This document shows, one piece after another, positions 14,760 through 20,479 of a stretch of DNA of 20,479 bases. A program made the translations under genes and the position numbers. Where the stretch lies: assembly GCA_002336855.1 (NCBI GenBank), contig DDEV01000078.1, positions 1-20,479 on the forward strand, in the 5' to 3' direction. The notes under the pieces are model-generated. The model searched no databases and was not told where the DNA came from. It saw only the letters and a program-made list of their open reading frames with translations. Position 1 is the stretch's first letter; every line of letters begins with the position of its first letter. This DNA is from Leucobacter sp. UBA1945 (lineage in GTDB: Bacteria > Actinomycetota > Actinomycetes > Actinomycetales > Microbacteriaceae).

Positions 14760-15728
14760 CTAGCTCGAGCTCGCGGCAGTTGCCGCGGTCGCCAGCTCCG
14801 CCGCGTGCGTGGCGCAATACTCGCCGCGGTGGTTCTCGCACGCCACGAAGCGCGAGCGACAGCTGTAGATCGCGCAGTCGCTCAGCTGCTTCGACGGGGT
14901 ATCGCAGATCGCGCAGCGCCCGAGCACCTCGGTGTTCGCGGCGAAGTCCATCGTCTCGCGACCGTCGAAAACAGCGAGCGAGCCTTCCCAGAGGCCGTCG
15001 TTGCCGAAGGTCTCGCCGTAGCGAACGATGCCGCCATCGATCTGGTAGACCTCGGTGAAACCACGGTTCTTCATTGCGACCGAGAGAATCTCGCAGCGAA
15101 TGCCACCGGTGCAGTAGGTGACGACAGGCTTGTGCTTGATGTCGTCGAACGCGCCCGATTCGATCTGTTCGATGAAGCCGTGCGTGGTGCGCACATCGGG
15201 CACCACGGCGCCCTTGAAGCGGCCGATCTCGGCCTCCCACGCGTTGCGCCCGTCGAAGAACACGACCTCGTCGCCGCGTTCTGCGACCAACTCGTTCACC
15301 GCGCGCGGGCTGAGGTGGGTGCCGCCACCGATCACACCGGTGGCGTCGACCTTCGTCTCTTCGGGAATGCCGAAGGCCACGAGCTCATCGCGCACCTTGA
15401 CGCTGAGCTTCGGGAAATCGGCAATGCGCTTCCACGGCACGCTGCGATCCTCGCCCTTGAGCATGTCGGGCTGGGTGGCGACGTAGCCGGTGCCGTCGCT
15501 CCACTTCACGTCGAGTCCCTTGAACGGCGCGTATTCGCGGGTCAGGCGAAGGTAGCGCTTGCACGCATCGATCTCGCCGCCGACGGTGCCGTTGATGCCG
15601 TGCTTCGAGATGATGATGCGGCCGCGCAGCCCGAGCGACTCGCACAGCTCTCGCTGCCAGAGGCGCACGGCCTCCGGGTCGGCGATGGGAGCGAACGCGT
15701 AGTAGAGCAGGATCTTCGGGTCAGACAC
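14760..15728 (-). CDS. trhO: tRNA uridine(34) hydroxylase TrhO (rhodanese-related, YceA family)
   Basis: Hydroxylates U34 of certain tRNAs to 5-hydroxyuridine using prephenate in the known bacterial enzymes, aiding wobble decoding. The 322-residue protein has an N-terminal acylphosphatase-like domain (ILLYYAFAPI, RGRIIISKHGINGTVGG near 36-51), a rhodanese domain with active-site Cys206 in CTGGIRCE, and a cysteine/histidine-rich C-terminal part (Cys272, Cys275, Cys285, Cys290, Cys297, Cys305) that may bind zinc. The start is GTG 15728. It has no spaced Shine-Dalgarno but a -10-like TACCAT six bases upstream, hence a likely leaderless mRNA. An Ala/Thr/Ser tail ends the protein. It is divergent from the MerR regulator gene. 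Confidence 0.93.
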   Translation of the reverse strand: MSDPKILLYYAFAPIADPEAVRLWQRELCESLGLRGRIIISKHGINGTVGGEIDACKRYLRLTREYAPFKGLDVKWSDGTGYVATQPDMLKGEDRSVPWKRIADFPKLSVKVRDELVAFGIPEETKVDATGVIGGGTHLSPRAVNELVAERGDEVVFFDGRNAWEAEIGRFKGAVVPDVRTTHGFIEQIESGAFDDIKHKPVVTYCTGGIRCEILSVAMKNRGFTEVYQIDGGIVRYGETFGNDGLWEGSLAVFDGRETMDFAANTEVLGRCAICDTPSKQLSDCAIYSCRSRFVACENHRGEYCATHAAELATAATAASSS

Positions 15729-15734
15729 CCCTCA

Positions 15735-15740
15735 ATGGTA
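15735..15740 (-). promoter_or_regulatory. -10 box of a probable leaderless promoter for trhO
   Basis: On the minus strand TACCAT, six bases (TGAGGG), then GTG 15728. The geometry is identical to the MATE promoter at 675-680. Confidence 0.5.
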
Positions 15741-15784
15741 CGCGGGTGCTGAGCGCGGGGCGATCCTCGCCGCAAACTCTGTGC

Positions 15785-15815
15785 TTGACATTGACGTAAC
15801 GTCAACTCTTAACCT
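15785..15815 (+). promoter_or_regulatory. MerR-type autoregulated promoter with palindromic operator
   Basis: TTGACA (-35, 15785-15790) and TAACCT (-10, 15810-15815) are separated by 19 bases, longer than the optimal 17. The spacer holds a perfect palindrome, TTGACGTAACGTCAA (15791-15805, 7-1-7). An overlong spacer with the operator between the two boxes is the hallmark of promoters activated by MerR proteins through DNA distortion. It drives the MerR/TipA-type gene at 15851, whose ribosome binding site GAGAGGAG lies at 15837-15844. Confidence 0.8.
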
Positions 15816-15850
15816 GAACTTGTCGCAACGGACAACGAGAGGAGTGCGGC

Positions 15851-16684
15851 ATGGAGATCACGATTCAACAGCTCGCGAAGGCAGCTGGCACGACGTCGCG
15901 CACGCTGCGTCACTACGACAGCGTCGGGCTCGTTTCGCCGAGTCGCATCGGCAGCAACGGGTATCGCTACTACGACGATCGCTCGCTCGTGCGACTGCAG
16001 CGAGTGCTGCTTTTGCGCGAGCTCGGTCTCGGGCTCGACGCGATCGGCACGGTGCTTGCCGCGCAAGACGCGGGTGCGCTGGCAGGCGAGCAGCCGAGCG
16101 ACACCGAGGCGCGCGTGCTCTCGCAGCACCGCGAGCTGCTGGTGAACGAGCGAGGGCGCCTCGAGGCGCAGATCGCCTCGGTCGATCGCACGATCGCGGC
16201 GCTGCAACGCGCCTCGCGCGACGACCATACACAACAGACAGAGAAAGGGGAGTCACTCATGGCTCAGAACATTTTTGACGGATTTGACCACACCCAATAC
16301 AGGGAGGAGGTCGAGCAGCGCTGGGGCGCAGACGCCTACCGGGCGAGCGATCGCTGGTGGCGAAGCCTCGGCAAGGAGGGGCAGCAGGAGTGGCAGCAGC
16401 GGGTCGCCGAGCTGTCGCGCGACTGGAGCGAGGCGGCTTCGAGGGGCGAGGATCCGCGGTCGGAGACGGCTGGGGAGCTGGCTCGGCGGCACATTGAGTG
16501 GCTGCGCGGCGTTCCTGGAACCCCGGCTGCGGCGCCCGGTGGTGACCTGAACGGCTACGTGCTGGGCCTCGCCGACATGTACGTCGCAGACGAGCGCTTC
16601 GCCGCGAACTACGGCGGAGTCGAGGGAGCGACGTTTGTGCGCGACGCACTGCGCCACTACGTCGAGACGGCGCTCGCGCAGTAA
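15851..16684 (+). CDS. MerR family regulator with C-terminal TipAS antibiotic-recognition domain
   Basis: Transcriptional activator that twists promoter DNA when it binds a ligand, often a thiopeptide or other multidrug-type compound. The MerR winged helix is at about residues 1-70 (RTLRHYDSVGLVSPSR at 17-32, NGYRYYDD), followed by a long coiled-coil dimerisation helix (about 75-125). The TipAS domain occupies 137-277, with the typical D-x-T-Q-Y-R-E-E-V-x-x-R-W-G start and the YVADERFAANYGG-type end. Total 277 residues, similar to TipAL. An in-frame ATG at 16259 (Met137) has the strong site AAAGGGGAG in front of it, so a separate 141-residue TipAS-only product is likely. The promoter between 15785 and 15815 suggests autoregulation. 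It converges with the GntR gene, with five bases between the stops. Confidence 0.93.
   Translation: MEITIQQLAKAAGTTSRTLRHYDSVGLVSPSRIGSNGYRYYDDRSLVRLQRVLLLRELGLGLDAIGTVLAAQDAGALAGEQPSDTEARVLSQHRELLVNERGRLEAQIASVDRTIAALQRASRDDHTQQTEKGESLMAQNIFDGFDHTQYREEVEQRWGADAYRASDRWWRSLGKEGQQEWQQRVAELSRDWSEAASRGEDPRSETAGELARRHIEWLRGVPGTPAAAPGGDLNGYVLGLADMYVADERFAANYGGVEGATFVRDALRHYVETALAQ
16244..16261 (+). promoter_or_regulatory. Internal ribosome binding site and start for a TipAS-only protein
   Basis: AAAGGGGAG (16244-16252) stands six bases before an in-frame ATG (16259-16261) exactly at the junction between the coiled coil and the drug-binding domain. It is one of the strongest Shine-Dalgarno sequences in the window. 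Streptomyces TipA is known to make the short form from such an internal start. Confidence 0.65.
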
Positions 16685-16689
16685 GTGGG

Positions 16690-17475
16690 CTAGCGGCCCG
16701 AGGCCACGCGCTGTTCGTCGGCCTCGCGAGCCACGTCGATGCGGCGCTGCTGTTCGGGCGAGCGCTCGAGCGCCGGGCGAACCTCATGCTGGTCGGTCAC
16801 GATGACCACGTCGTGGTCGACGTGATCGACCATCGCGTGCACCGTATCGATGAAGTCGCGCCGGCGAATCGCGTCGAGAATGCGGGCGTGGTCGCGCTCC
16901 ATCTCGCTCGCCGTCGCGACGTTCGCGAGGCGGCCGCGGTGGGCCGGCGAGCGCAGCTGGTCGTTCGTGCCGGCGTAGAGCGAGGCGAGCAGGCGGTTCT
17001 TTGCGGCGTCGAAGACAAGCCGGTGAAAGCGGCTGTCGAACGCCGAAGAGTCAGAGCCGGTCATGAGCACGGGGCAGCGGGTGCAGCCCTTCTCTTCGAG
17101 CGCGGCCTGCTCGAGTGCCGCGAGATCTTCATCGGTGCGATGCAGCGATGCCTGCTGCGCAGCCTCGATCTCGAGGGCGCGGCGGTAGCTCAGAATCTCT
17201 TCGAGCGTGAAGTCGTTGAGAAACTCGTTCAGCAGTGTGCTGGTGGGCGCGGCAGAACGAACGAAGGTGCCGCGGCCGGGCAGCGTTTCGAGCATGCCGA
17301 TAGAAGCGAGGGATCGCACGGCCTCGCGCACGGTGCTGCGCCCGACGCCGATCTGCTCTGCGAGCTCGGGTTCGATCGGAATGCGGCTGCCGACGGGCCA
17401 AGCCCCCGTGGTGATGTGGCGGCGCAGGTAGGCGAGCGTCGAGCGCGCTCGCTCGGAGCCGGTTGTTCCTGCCAT
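16690..17475 (-). CDS. FadR-type GntR transcriptional regulator (second in window)
   Basis: Metabolite-responsive repressor, 261 residues. The winged helix occupies about 8-73 (PIEPELAEQIGVGRSTVREAV, LPGRGTFV) and the FCD domain about 90-225, with metal/ligand residues Asp147, His151, His196 and His218 in the normal pattern. A Cys-x2-Cys insertion (131-134) lies in the loop before the Asp. The open frame continues upstream to 17814, but ATG 17475 has a strong AGGAGGT at proper spacing and starts right before the domain, so the longer version is rejected. A -10-like TATACT on the same strand lies at 17530-17535. It is divergent from the PEBP gene, 148 bases away, which may be its target. It is not closely similar to the GntR protein at 2341 beyond family features. 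Confidence 0.92.
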   Translation of the reverse strand: MAGTTGSERARSTLAYLRRHITTGAWPVGSRIPIEPELAEQIGVGRSTVREAVRSLASIGMLETLPGRGTFVRSAAPTSTLLNEFLNDFTLEEILSYRRALEIEAAQQASLHRTDEDLAALEQAALEEKGCTRCPVLMTGSDSSAFDSRFHRLVFDAAKNRLLASLYAGTNDQLRSPAHRGRLANVATASEMERDHARILDAIRRRDFIDTVHAMVDHVDHDVVIVTDQHEVRPALERSPEQQRRIDVAREADEQRVASGR

Positions 17476-17529
17476 GCGCCACCTCCTGAAGTTTGCGGGT
17501 TCGCCTCGTCGGTGTCGACGAACTGCTCC

Positions 17530-17535
17530 AGTATA
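17530..17535 (-). promoter_or_regulatory. Candidate -10 box for the second GntR gene
   Basis: TATACT on the minus strand, about 55 bases before ATG 17475. The -35 region is poor. On the opposite strand TAGGCT at 17571-17576 could serve the PEBP gene, with about a 40-base leader. Confidence 0.35.
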
Positions 17536-17623
17536 TCGAGCGGAATCGGCACCCCCTGATCGCGAGAGGTTAGGCTGAGAGTGAGGTTTCACCCAGGATT
17601 TCACGCAGAGGAAGAGGTCAGCG

Positions 17624-18184
17624 ATGACTGAATCAAATCGAGGCAAGATCGATCCGTTCGTAGCGGTTGACGCGGTGCGGCAGGTGCCCACCTTCGATCT
17701 CACGAGCGCCGATATGCGAGAAGGCGAACCCCTACCTGCGTCGGTGTTCGACGCGGCTTCGGGCGGCGAGAACCGTTCGCCGCAGCTCAGCTGGTCGGGT
17801 GCTCCGAGCGGCACTCGCAGCTACGTGGTGACCTGCTTCGACCCCGACGCCCCGACGGGCTCGGGGTTCTGGCACTGGGCGGTCGCGAACATTCCGGCGA
17901 GCGTCACCTCGCTCGAAGCGGGCGCGGGAGACCCCGGCCGCGGCCTGCTGCCGCTTGGTGCGGTGACGATGCCGAACGAGGCCCGAGTGCCCGCGTTCAT
18001 CGGGGCTGGGCCGCCCGAGGGCACCGGGGTGCACCACTACTGGTTCAGCGTGTTTGCGCTGGGCGTCTCGAGCATCGACATCGACCCGCAGGCGACGCCC
18101 GCAGTGCTCGGTTTCATGATGCGCGACGCCGTGCTCGCGCGCGCCACGCTTGTGGCGACCGGTGCGTTCGGCGCCGCCGCCTAG
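17624..18184 (+). CDS. PEBP family protein (YbhB/YbcL, Raf-kinase-inhibitor-like)
   Basis: Small soluble protein of the phosphatidylethanolamine-binding fold; bacterial members have no settled function, with ligand binding and protease inhibition suggested. The 186 residues show the two anion-pocket motifs of the family: DPDAP followed by TGSGFWHW (73-85) and GPPEGTGVHHYWF (129-141). The bacterial-type N-terminus (PTFDLTSADMREGEPLP) is complete. No signal peptide is visible, so it is cytoplasmic. ATG 17624 has GAGGAAGAGG upstream. It is a single gene, divergent from the GntR regulator at 16690-17475. Confidence 0.93.
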   Translation: MTESNRGKIDPFVAVDAVRQVPTFDLTSADMREGEPLPASVFDAASGGENRSPQLSWSGAPSGTRSYVVTCFDPDAPTGSGFWHWAVANIPASVTSLEAGAGDPGRGLLPLGAVTMPNEARVPAFIGAGPPEGTGVHHYWFSVFALGVSSIDIDPQATPAVLGFMMRDAVLARATLVATGAFGAAA

Positions 18185-18209
18185 GCGCAGCTTATTCGTG
18201 CAAGGCGCC

Positions 18210-18238
18210 AGCCGCTCGGTGCCGCGAGCCAAGCGGCT
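18210..18238 (+). terminator. Possible terminator hairpin after the PEBP gene
   Basis: AGCCGCT (18210-18216) pairs with AGCGGCT (18232-18238) over seven bases with a 15-base GC-rich loop, 25 bases after the stop codon and before the next promoter. The bases after it are TCGCACAAG rather than a T-run, so efficiency is doubtful. Confidence 0.35.
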
Positions 18239-18256
18239 TCGCACAAGTTTCACTTC

Positions 18257-18262
18257 TACAGT
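18257..18262 (+). promoter_or_regulatory. -10 box of a probable leaderless promoter for the PutA-like gene
   Basis: TACAGT, six bases (TAGAAC), ATG 18269, with no Shine-Dalgarno sequence. The spacing is the same as at the MATE, PlsC-like and trhO genes. Confidence 0.5.
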
Positions 18263-18268
18263 TAGAAC

Positions 18269-20479
18269 ATGAGTGTGCAGCGCGATGACTGGAACACGGT
18301 AGCCGAAGGCGCGACGGCGAGGGCCGCGGCCTGGATTGCGACGCTCGCCGACGAGCCGGCAGACCCGATCCTCGCTTCGCGGGTCGGTGGCGACGTGCAG
18401 GCAGCGGTTCGCTCTGATCTGCTCGAGGGATCGCGGCGCGACGCCGACGGCTTCGCGTTTACCCGCAAACTGCTCGATGCCGTGGTCGGTGCGAGCGACC
18501 CGTTCGGTGCTGCCCTCGGGCTGCGCAAAGTGTCGCGAGATCTGCCAACGTCGATGCCCGCGGTCGAGCGGCTCGCCGTGCGCGCCGGCGGACTCGCGTC
18601 GCTCGGTCTGCCCTGGGCGGTGCTGCCCGTCGCCCGCAAGTGGCTGCGCGATCGGGTGTCGCACCTCGTGGTGAGCGCGAAAATGGAAGCGGATTCTTCG
18701 GCCGCGTTGCGCGCGGCACTGCAACAGGCGAAGGCCGAGGGGCGAGAGCTCGTGTTGGCGCTCGGCGGGGCCGGGGTGCTCGGCGACGCCGCGGCCGCGC
18801 TCGAACTCTCACGCCTTGTGGCGCTCGCCGAGACGCCCGAGGTGACGCACCTCGCGCTCGACGTTTCACGCCTCGTGCCGAGCACCGACTCCGGCGCCTG
18901 GTCGCTCGACCACGACGCTCCCGTGGGTGCGCAGCGGCTGCGCACCCTGCTCGAGACCGCGCAGCGACACGATGTGTCGATCCTCGTCGAATCTCATGAC
19001 TACCGCAGCTCGCTGCTTGCCCCGCAGTTGCTCGTGACTGCACTGCAAACACCCGGCCTCGACCGGCTGCGGGTAGGCGTGAGCCTCGCCGCGGAGCTGC
19101 CCGAAACGTTGCAAACGGCCGCGGCGCTGGCCGCCCTCGCTCGCGCGCGCGTCGACGCGGGTGGCGCACCACTCGAGGTGGTCGTCGGTATCGCAGGCTT
19201 CACTGGACGCGAGCAAATCGAGTCGATTCTCGGTGGCCTCGCAATCGCGCCACTCGATGATCGCGTGGCCCAGCAGGCCCAGCAAATGCGAACGCTCGTG
19301 CCGCTGCTCGAAGCGGACCCAGCCGTGCGCACCGTGATCGCGAGCGAAGACCCGCATCTGCTGGCGGCCGCCACGGTGCTTGCTGAACAGCTCGGCGCTG
19401 CGGCACCGACGGTGCAGCTGAGAGCCGGGGTTGCGCCCGGGCTCGAGGGGGTCATCGCCGACCACGGGTTCACAGTGCGCCGAAGGCAGCCGCTCGTGCA
19501 CCCGAAGGAGTTCTCTGGCGCAGTTGAATATCTGATCGCGCTCGCCGCCGAAACCGCCGATGCCGACTCGGCACTGGCGCATGCGCGGGCCCTCTTCGCG
19601 GGCAACGCTGGCGAGCTGGCGCTCGGCGCGAAGCGGCTGCGCGAGGTGCTGGCACAGGCCGCGGCACCCGCGCCGCAGAGTCGCCGCGTGCAGCAGCGAG
19701 AGCGAGAGTGGAGCGAAGACGCCCGCGACACCATGGTCTTCTACCGCTCGCCGGCCGAGCCGAACCGCTTCGAGACGGGCGGGCTGACTGCCGCGGTGCT
19801 CGGCCTGACGCGTGCGAACACCGGTGCGATCACGCTCGAGGTGGCGGGCGCGCCGCTGCGCATTCCCGTGATCTCTGAGACGGGCTTCGCGAACGAGCCG
19901 GTCACCGGCGCGAGCCGCTACGGCAATCGCGAGTGGGTGCGCGGGTTGCTTGCGAGGGCCGGGAGCAGCGACATCGGCATTCGTGCGGTCGGCAAGGCGG
20001 CGAAGAGGGGCGAGCGTCCGGCGGCGTCGATTGACGCGCTGCTTGCGGCGGGCGAGGCCTGGCGAGAGCTGCGCGCTGCCGATCGGGGTACGAAGGTGGC
20101 GCGTCTTGCGCTGGGCGTCGCGGCTGCGCGTGATCGCCTCACCGAGGTGCTGGTTGCCGAAGCGGGTGCGCCCGTCTCGGTGGTCGACGCCGAGATCAAC
20201 GACGCCATTGATGCCGCGAGGTATCTCGGCCAGTCTGCGAGCGCGCTCGGCGCGGTGCGCGGTGCAGAGTTTCGTCCCGATCACCTCGCGCTCGTGGTCG
20301 CAGAAGCGGGTGTGCCGCTTGGCGAGCGTGCCGAGGCGCTGCTTGCGCTGCTCGCTGCCGGCTCTGCCGTGGTGCTGGTGTCGCACCCGAGCGTGGCGCG
20401 ATCGTCAGCTGTACTGATCGAGGAGTGGGTTGCAGCCGGCCTCGGCGAAGGGCTCGTGTCGCTCGCCGTGGCAGCGGCG
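18269..20479 (+). CDS. PutA-like protein (proline dehydrogenase + P5C dehydrogenase domains), probably catalytically degenerate; C-terminus beyond window
   Basis: The 737 residues visible have the layout of actinobacterial bifunctional PutA: an N-terminal PRODH region with ERLAVRAGGLASLGLPWA-VLP (from residue 100) and the VSHLV helix, a C-terminal PRODH helix HPKEFSGAVEYL (to 422), then NEPVTGASRYGNREW (about 565) opening the P5C/aldehyde dehydrogenase domain. Active-site motifs are gone. The lysine of the usual S-x-K-x-S strand is Asp198 (ALDVS); the D-x-E-E-Y motif reads VESHDY (240-245); the paired arginines of the final YLxRRLEEN helix are replaced by YLIALAAETA (421-430); and PWNFP of the dehydrogenase domain is missing before LLALLAAGSAVVL. 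No stop or frameshift interrupts it and codon bias is normal, so it is kept as a protein rather than a decaying pseudogene. Possible roles are regulatory or scaffold. The dehydrogenase Cys/Glu lie outside the window. Confidence 0.75.
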   Translation, partial: MSVQRDDWNTVAEGATARAAAWIATLADEPADPILASRVGGDVQAAVRSDLLEGSRRDADGFAFTRKLLDAVVGASDPFGAALGLRKVSRDLPTSMPAVERLAVRAGGLASLGLPWAVLPVARKWLRDRVSHLVVSAKMEADSSAALRAALQQAKAEGRELVLALGGAGVLGDAAAALELSRLVALAETPEVTHLALDVSRLVPSTDSGAWSLDHDAPVGAQRLRTLLETAQRHDVSILVESHDYRSSLLAPQLLVTALQTPGLDRLRVGVSLAAELPETLQTAAALAALARARVDAGGAPLEVVVGIAGFTGREQIESILGGLAIAPLDDRVAQQAQQMRTLVPLLEADPAVRTVIASEDPHLLAAATVLAEQLGAAAPTVQLRAGVAPGLEGVIADHGFTVRRRQPLVHPKEFSGAVEYLIALAAETADADSALAHARALFAGNAGELALGAKRLREVLAQAAAPAPQSRRVQQREREWSEDARDTMVFYRSPAEPNRFETGGLTAAVLGLTRANTGAITLEVAGAPLRIPVISETGFANEPVTGASRYGNREWVRGLLARAGSSDIGIRAVGKAAKRGERPAASIDALLAAGEAWRELRAADRGTKVARLALGVAAARDRLTEVLVAEAGAPVSVVDAEINDAIDAARYLGQSASALGAVRGAEFRPDHLALVVAEAGVPLGERAEALLALLAAGSAVVLVSHPSVARSSAVLIEEWVAAGLGEGLVSLAVAAA

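Noticed and set aside
17476..17814. An N-terminal extension of the second GntR protein up to 17814
   Set aside because: The added 113 residues have no domain, would cross the PEBP start region, and ATG 17475 has an AGGAGGT site directly before it.
18866..20386. A 506-codon open frame on the minus strand opposite the PutA-like gene
   Set aside because: Arg/His-rich translation without recognisable domains; the plus-strand frame matches the PutA layout and has a promoter at its start.

Overview
The window reads as chromosomal DNA from a high-GC Gram-positive bacterium, most likely an actinobacterium of the Microbacteriaceae (Leucobacter-like). This is inferred from codon use, promoter style and gene content; no rRNA or housekeeping marker fixes the genus. 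Both ends are cut inside genes: a MATE efflux pump at the left edge (minus strand) and a PutA-like protein at the right edge (plus strand). I see no tRNA, rRNA, CRISPR array, insertion sequence or integrase.

Left half, about 770-11030: a compact catabolic locus, all on the plus strand. It holds an aldehyde dehydrogenase and a FadR-type GntR regulator, then a seven-gene run with overlapping or nearly touching ends: HSL-type esterase/lactonase, type I Baeyer-Villiger monooxygenase (BVMO), APC permease, glutamine-synthetase-like gamma-glutamyl ligase, SDR oxidoreductase, PuuD-like gamma-glutamyl hydrolase, and a second SDR. The two transcription units are preceded by nearly identical elements, AAAGGT-N11-ACCATT (774-796 and 3115-3137), each covering a likely -10 box. 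This makes one regulon under the embedded GntR protein likely. The gene set joins two chemistries that are usually separate: removal of an amine through a gamma-glutamyl intermediate (permease, ligase, dehydrogenases, hydrolase) and ketone cleavage through an ester or lactone (SDR, BVMO, esterase, aldehyde dehydrogenase). The substrate is unknown; an amino alcohol, amino ketone or cycloalkyl amine would fit. By eye the locus is lower in GC than its flanks and uses more relaxed codons, which suggests acquisition by transfer.

Right half, about 11094-20479: very GC-rich, ordinary-looking genes. They are an M13 metallopeptidase, a PlsC-like acyltransferase, an unrecognised helical protein, TrhO (tRNA hydroxylation, minus strand), a MerR/TipA-type regulator with a textbook MerR promoter and a strong internal start for the drug-binding domain, a second FadR-type GntR regulator (minus strand), a PEBP-family protein, and a long PutA-like protein that seems to have lost its catalytic motifs.

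Several single genes have a TAnnnT -10 box only 6-7 bases before the start codon, the signature of leaderless mRNAs. The catabolic operon instead uses leaders and Shine-Dalgarno sites, another difference between the two parts.
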